Source: a virus | IMG/VR virus record: IMGVR_UViG_3300030105_002848 | Span: 1-26,397 of that record | Strand: one strand, 5' to 3' | Length of the DNA stretch: 26,397 bases | Shown here: positions 22,322 through 26,397 of the stretch, one piece after another | How positions within the stretch are numbered: position 1 is the first letter of the stretch | How the letters are laid out: every line of letters begins with the position of its first letter | Translations under genes and position numbers: made by a program | Notes under the pieces: model-generated | The model's input: only the letters and a program-made list of their open reading frames with translations | Databases searched by the model: none | Told to the model about the DNA's origin: nothing

Positions 22322-22720
22322 ATGAGTAAATCATTAGCAAAAAAAGTAGAGGCAGATGATTCAAAGGATGATCTCGCTTCTAAAAAGGCCAGTCAATTGC
22401 CTAAGCCGAAAGGCTATAAGATATTGATTGCTTTGCCAGAAAGAGTTGAGAAGACCGAAGGTGGAATTATTAAATCCGCTAGATCGTTGCAAGAAGACGA
22501 AGTGGGTTCAATTGTAGGTATGGTGCTAGAACTTGGCCCAGATGCTTACTCTGATCCTCAACGGTTCCCTTCTGGGGCTTGGTGTTCTCAAGGTGATTGG
22601 ATCGTTATGCGTTCTTATTCAGGTACTAGGTTAAAGGTACATGGAAAAGAGTTCCGCTTAATTAACGATGACAGCGTTGAAGCTGTAGTCGAAGACCCAA
22701 GAGGCATAAGTAAAGCATGA
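22322..22720 (+). CDS. GroES-like co-chaperonin (132 aa)
   Basis: I start at the ATG at 22322 with AAGG upstream. PKGYKILIALPERVEKTEGGIIKS matches the GroES opening strands and mobile loop, with GGII taking the place of the GGIV/GGIL that contacts GroEL. LELGPDAYSDPQRFPSGAWC, GDWIVMRSYSGTRLKVHGKEFRLINDDSVEAVV follow the later strands of the GroES fold. T4 gp31 and other phage proteins replace host GroES to fold large capsid proteins. An N-terminal extension (about 25 residues) is extra. Lying between portal and scaffold fits capsid folding. Confidence 0.75.
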   Translation: MSKSLAKKVEADDSKDDLASKKASQLPKPKGYKILIALPERVEKTEGGIIKSARSLQEDEVGSIVGMVLELGPDAYSDPQRFPSGAWCSQGDWIVMRSYSGTRLKVHGKEFRLINDDSVEAVVEDPRGISKA

Positions 22721-23769
22721 GTGATTCTAATCAAGAGGTAGACACCTCACAAACATCCCCTGAAGATCGCTTCTTTGGTGTTAAAACAAAGATTGTTAAG
22801 CGTTCTAATGACGATGTGACAGAAGAAAAAGAATCTGACATTGAGCTTGAAGTTGTTGATGATCGTCCACCCGAAGACCGAAGACCTGCAAAGGCTGAGG
22901 CATTAGATGATGCAGACGATGATGAGCTATCGGGCTACAGTGAAAAGGTTCAGAAGCGTATAAACAAATTACGCTACGAGCAAAATGAAGAGCGGAGACA
23001 GCGAGAAGCCGCAGAAAGAATGAGAGACGAAGCAGTTCGTGTTACTCAGACTCTTAATAATAAGAATCGAGAGTACGAGTCAATCATTCAACGTGGTGAA
23101 TCGGCTCTAGTAGGTCAGATCAAGACCAAAGCCCAGATGGCACTAGAGAATGCAAAGTCAGTTTATAAGAAGGCTTATGAGGAGGGAGATACCGACACTG
23201 TCGTTAATTCTCAAGAAACTCTATATAAGGCTCAATCTGAACTTGCAGAAGCTGAGAAGTATGAGCAAAACCTTCAGGGTCAACAGAACCAGAGGGCGCA
23301 ACAAGCTCAATATGATGAACAGTACCGCAATCAACAAGCTCAACAAGCTCAACAGCAGCCTGCTCAACAAGCTCCACAAGTTGATCCAGAAGCTAAAGAG
23401 TGGGCTGATAAGAACAAATGGTTTATGGATACCAAGAATAAGCGAATGACTGCAACAGCATATGGGTTGCACGAAGAAGCTATTGTTGATAACAATATTA
23501 AACCAAACTCTCCTGAATACTTCGAGTTTATTGACGGTGGTATGAGAGAGAGTTATCCAACTTTTGACTGGCAGGATAGCGATTCCAATGGACGTAACGC
23601 GCCTGCGACTGCTAGTCAACGCTCCACGGTAGTGGCTTCATCTGGTAGGAATAATGGAGCAAAACCGCGCAAAGTGCAGCTAACGTCCACCCAAGTTTCT
23701 CTCGCTAGGAAGCTAGGGATTACCCCTGAACAGTACGCCAGACAACTCGCTAAGGAGAACCTGAAATGA
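22717..23769 (+). CDS. Scaffolding protein (350 aa)
   Basis: The protein is acidic at the start, has a long charged coiled coil at about 75-180 (EKVQKRINKLRYEQNEERRQ...), a Gln/Ala-rich stretch at 185-230 and a basic C-terminus with VQLTSTQVSLARKLGITPEQ. This order and the position just before the capsid gene are typical of phage scaffolds. It would direct capsid assembly and then leave. The Gln/Ala stretch is coded by CAA/CAG/GCT repeats. Its start overlaps the GroES-like gene (ATGA). Confidence 0.8.
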   Translation: MSDSNQEVDTSQTSPEDRFFGVKTKIVKRSNDDVTEEKESDIELEVVDDRPPEDRRPAKAEALDDADDDELSGYSEKVQKRINKLRYEQNEERRQREAAERMRDEAVRVTQTLNNKNREYESIIQRGESALVGQIKTKAQMALENAKSVYKKAYEEGDTDTVVNSQETLYKAQSELAEAEKYEQNLQGQQNQRAQQAQYDEQYRNQQAQQAQQQPAQQAPQVDPEAKEWADKNKWFMDTKNKRMTATAYGLHEEAIVDNNIKPNSPEYFEFIDGGMRESYPTFDWQDSDSNGRNAPATASQRSTVVASSGRNNGAKPRKVQLTSTQVSLARKLGITPEQYARQLAKENLK

Positions 23770-24218
23770 CTGAAGAGCGCAAACCAAGAGAAACAATTTC
23801 ACGCAAGGCCGATACACGACCAGATGATACATGGGTTCCCGCCTCCATCTTACCAGACCCCACACCGCAGGACGGTTGGGTATTTAGATGGGTACGGACA
23901 GCCACACTGGGAGAGGCAGACAATACTCACGTTTCCAAAATGTTTAGAGAAGGTTGGGAAGCCTGTAGGCTAGAAGACCACCCTGAACTTATGTTAACGT
24001 CAGATATTGGCTCTCAATTCCAAGGTAATATCGAAGTTGGCGGATTACTGTTATGCAAGGCAAGCAAGGAAAAGATGGAAGCACGAACCAGACATTTCCA
24101 AAAAGCGGCTGATAACCAATTGCAGTCAGTAGACAATAACTACTTGCGAGAAAACGATCCAAGGATGCCTCTGTTACAACCAGAGCGCACTACTAGGACA
24201 ACCTTTGGAAGGAATTAA
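23766..24218 (+). CDS. Conserved structural-block protein, unknown function (150 aa)
   Basis: ATGA overlap with the scaffold stop. The sequence includes GWVFRWVRTATLGEADNTHV and FREGWEACRLEDHPEL, then a central Gly-rich strand (VGGLLLCKASKEKMEARTRHF). Proteins with 'F-R-W-x-R-x-x-x-L-G-x-A-D-N-x-x-V' followed by 'R-E-G-W-E' regularly lie between scaffold and capsid genes of marine phages, often without a name. A minor head role is likely. Confidence 0.7.
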   Translation: MTEERKPRETISRKADTRPDDTWVPASILPDPTPQDGWVFRWVRTATLGEADNTHVSKMFREGWEACRLEDHPELMLTSDIGSQFQGNIEVGGLLLCKASKEKMEARTRHFQKAADNQLQSVDNNYLRENDPRMPLLQPERTTRTTFGRN

Positions 24219-24236
24219 CCCGCAGTATGGGGTTAA
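24215..24236 (+). other. Hairpin over the stop codon
   Basis: TTAACCC (24215-24221) pairs with GGGTTAA (24230-24236), covering the stop codon of the 150-aa gene. No T-run follows; it may protect or process the capsid mRNA. Confidence 0.45.
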
Positions 24237-24279
24237 GTTCCTTAACTAAGATTAACTTTGTTATTTAAGGAGGCCTATA

Positions 24280-24861
24280 ATGGCTACCACTGCTACCCCA
24301 ACAGGCGCAGAACCAGTTAACACTCTTAGTGCGAGCGGCTCTTATTCAGGAAAAGTTCGGCACATGAAGATTGCTAATAATTATGGAACTGCTATTTTTT
24401 ATGGTGACTTTGTTCAACCAGTTGCCGCAGGCGTTATTGAGAAAGATACAAAAACTGCAACTCTAACCCCAATTGGGATTTTTGTTGGTTGTTCTTTCAC
24501 TGACCCTACAACTAAGCAACTAACTTTTAGTCAGTTTTATCCTGCCAGTACAGCGGCAGACGATGTATCTGCTTATGTTGTTGATGATCCAAATGTAGTC
24601 TTCAAGATACAAGGTGATGCAACTTTGGCTCAGACTTCTATGTTTTTGAATGCAGGTGTTGTTCAAACAGCAGGAAGCGTTGATTTTGGTCGCAGCAAGA
24701 ACGCGCTCGATTCAAGCACAGCCGCAACAACAAACACGCTCCCCCTACGAATTTTAGAATTTGTAGACGGGCCTACTAGCTCAGTTGGCGATGCTTTTAC
24801 TGATGTCCTTGCAATTTTTGCAGCAGGCGATCATGCATACAGCAACGCAACTGGCGTTTAA
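24280..24861 (+). CDS. Head decoration/stabilisation-type protein (193 aa)
   Basis: GGAGG ahead of the ATG at 24280 is one of the strongest ribosome sites here, fitting abundant synthesis. The sequence is strand-rich with many Ala, Thr and Gly residues (SGKVRHMKIANNYGTAIFYG, FVGCSFTDPTTKQL). Its location directly before the major capsid gene and its composition fit a capsid decoration or stabilising protein. This is inferred; I see no named motif. Confidence 0.65.
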   Translation: MATTATPTGAEPVNTLSASGSYSGKVRHMKIANNYGTAIFYGDFVQPVAAGVIEKDTKTATLTPIGIFVGCSFTDPTTKQLTFSQFYPASTAADDVSAYVVDDPNVVFKIQGDATLAQTSMFLNAGVVQTAGSVDFGRSKNALDSSTAATTNTLPLRILEFVDGPTSSVGDAFTDVLAIFAAGDHAYSNATGV

Positions 24862-24874
24862 GGAGATATAACGA

Positions 24875-25813
24875 ATGGCTATTTCACGCGCACAAATGCT
24901 CAAAGAACTACTTCCGGGTCTTAACGCCCTGTTTGGTCTTGAGTATGAAAAATATGATGACGAACATACTCTTATCTATGACACTGAGAGTTCTGATCGT
25001 TCATTTGAAGAAGAAACCAAGCTAAGTGGCTTTGGTGCGGCTCCAGTTAAGAACGAAGGCTCTGCAATCACTTATGATTCAGCGCAAGAGTCTTTCTCTG
25101 CTCGCTACAACCACGAAACTATCGGTATGGGTTTTGCTATTACTGAAGAAGCTATGGAAGATAACCTGTATGACTCTTTGTCTGCTCGTTATACCAAGGC
25201 TCTTGCTCGCGGTATGTCTTACACTAAGCAAGTTAAGGCGGCTAACCCACTCAACAACGGTTTCACTAACTCCTTTCAGTCTGGTGACGGTGTAAACCTG
25301 TTCACTGCTGTTAGTGACGGTGTTACTGGTGGTGGTGGTCACCCAACTGTAGGTGGTGGCTTTAACAGCAACCGTCCTACTACTGGTGCTGACCTAAACG
25401 AAACATCTTTGGAAAATGCGATTATTTCTATCGCAGGATACACTGATGAGCGCGGATTGCTTATTGCAGCCCGTCCTACTCGTTTGATCGTTCCACCCGC
25501 GTTGATGTTTACAGCAAATCGTTTGTTGGAAACTAACCAACGTGTTGGTACTGCTGACAACGACATAAATGCTATCCGTAATATGGGTGCGATTCCAGAA
25601 GGCTATGCAGTCAATCATTACCTGACTGACAGCAACGCTTTCTTCATTCTCACTGATATTCCTAACGGTATGAAGCATTTTGAGCGTACTGCTCTAGAAA
25701 CTAGCATGGACGGAGATTTCGACACAGGCAATGTACGTTACAAAGCCCGTGAGCGTTACTCGTTCGGTGTTTCTGATCCACTTGGCATTTACGGTTCTCC
25801 GGGATCAAGCTAA
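24875..25813 (+). CDS. Major capsid protein, HK97-fold (312 aa)
   Basis: GGAG precedes the ATG at 24875. The N-terminal part has KYDDEHTLIYDTESSDRSFE, then FSARYNHETIGMGFAITEEAMEDN, a helix-rich part and QVKAANPLNNGF. The run 'E-T-I-G-x-G-F-A-I-T-E-E-A' then 'L-Y-D-S-L-S-A-R-Y' is the Mu gpT-like capsid pattern. Length is typical for an HK97-fold capsid without a protease domain. No head protease gene is visible in this window. It is followed by a strong terminator. Confidence 0.9.
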   Translation: MAISRAQMLKELLPGLNALFGLEYEKYDDEHTLIYDTESSDRSFEEETKLSGFGAAPVKNEGSAITYDSAQESFSARYNHETIGMGFAITEEAMEDNLYDSLSARYTKALARGMSYTKQVKAANPLNNGFTNSFQSGDGVNLFTAVSDGVTGGGGHPTVGGGFNSNRPTTGADLNETSLENAIISIAGYTDERGLLIAARPTRLIVPPALMFTANRLLETNQRVGTADNDINAIRNMGAIPEGYAVNHYLTDSNAFFILTDIPNGMKHFERTALETSMDGDFDTGNVRYKARERYSFGVSDPLGIYGSPGSS

Positions 25814-25823
25814 GTAGTTAAGC

Positions 25824-25852
25824 AAAAAGGGGGTGTAAAAACCCCCTTTTTT
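25824..25852 (+). terminator. Strong intrinsic terminator after capsid gene
   Basis: AAAAAGGGGGT (25824-25834) pairs perfectly with ACCCCCTTTTT (25841-25851), with a six-base loop and a T-rich tail. It ends or slows transcription after the abundant capsid message. Confidence 0.92.
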
Positions 25853-25921
25853 ATTTGTAATAAGTTACTATTAACTATCCCTGACTGCTTAACAGCAGAC
25901 TAACCCTGACAGGAGATTGAC

Positions 25922-26397
25922 ATGGGTACTACAACTTATACTGGAGCGGTTCGCTCCGAAAATGGTTTTTCAGATATAACTAAAAACAGCGATACAGGTG
26001 TTATCACAACTAACTCTACTTACGGAAATAATGCTTCCGTTGGTGGGACTCTCGTTGTAAATGGCACTACAAAACTTGTATCTGCTGTAAACAGCAAGTT
26101 CGTTAAGCACGTTGGTCTTGCTACTGGAGTTACTGTTAACTCTACCGCAGGCGACAGCCCTACTATTGCTACATTCGTACAACCTGCAAATACTATTATC
26201 ACAAACATTAAAATCTTTTGTGTGACTGCTCCAGTTATTGGGTCAGGTGATATTGGTTACGAAGTTGGAACTTCTTCTTCTGGCGCACAAATTGTTGCGA
26301 CTCAAGCTGATGAGATTCTAGATGCAGGAACAACTGTTGTTGTTGGTAACGTAACATTAACCGCCTTAGTTCTGCAAACTCAAGATGGAACAACTGC
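25922..26397 (+). CDS. Virion structural protein, 5' part
   Basis: ATG at 25922 has AGGAG six bases upstream and the frame stays open to the window end (158 codons). It reads MGTTTYTGAVRSENGFSDIT, then Thr/Gly/Asn/Val-rich strands (GGTLVVNGTTKLV, TVNSTAGDSPTIATFVQPA), giving a beta-rich protein. Such a composition right after the capsid gene fits a decoration, tail or fibre protein. A small CTGCT/AGCAG hairpin lies upstream at 25885-25898. Confidence 0.65.
   Translation, partial: MGTTTYTGAVRSENGFSDITKNSDTGVITTNSTYGNNASVGGTLVVNGTTKLVSAVNSKFVKHVGLATGVTVNSTAGDSPTIATFVQPANTIITNIKIFCVTAPVIGSGDIGYEVGTSSSGAQIVATQADEILDAGTTVVVGNVTLTALVLQTQDGTT

Overview
The window is a contiguous piece of a tailed double-stranded DNA bacteriophage (Caudoviricetes). 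Packaging genes (terS, terL), portal, scaffold, major capsid protein, a T7-type primase-helicase and a phage recombination set are all recognisable. Genes are tightly packed, mostly with 4-base stop/start overlaps and strong Shine-Dalgarno sequences, so the host is probably Gram-negative. Several small structural proteins look like ones I know from marine podo- and siphoviruses, but the host cannot be named from sequence. No integrase, tRNA, CRISPR array, DNA polymerase or lysis gene is visible here.

Layout. (1) 1-3230, minus strand: a recombination block. It holds a Cas4/RecB-like nuclease, a Sak3-type single-strand annealing protein, an SSB-like protein ending in an acidic tip, and a NinB-like protein, and it runs off the left edge into a possible Mom-like DNA-modification gene. 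(2) 3304-6572, plus strand: RusA-like resolvase, a cluster of AGGAA-N2-TTCCT palindromes, primase-helicase and small proteins, closed by a two-way terminator at 6574-6609. (3) 13964 down to 6623, minus strand: small early-type genes, then a three-gene cassette (helical protein, MoxR-type AAA+ ATPase, metallopeptidase/VWA protein), then small regulators including an XRE-type DNA-binding protein. (4) 13965-14917: a large non-coding region between the divergent early and late blocks, with a compact, highly structured RNA candidate at 14024-14242. (5) 14918-26397, plus strand: terS, a second palindrome-bearing gap, terL, an aspartyl/asparaginyl hydroxylase-like protein, portal, GroES-like co-chaperonin, scaffold, decoration-type protein, capsid protein, a strong terminator, and a further virion protein cut by the right edge.

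How it fits together. The nuclease, annealing protein, SSB-like protein, RusA and NinB-like protein form a recombination set that would work with the primase-helicase. The same palindrome stands before the replication gene and before the late block, suggesting that one regulator controls both. The parts most likely to be new are the structured RNA, the phage MoxR/VWA-metallopeptidase cassette with its unknown third partner, the hydroxylase inside the packaging block, and the palindrome regulon.
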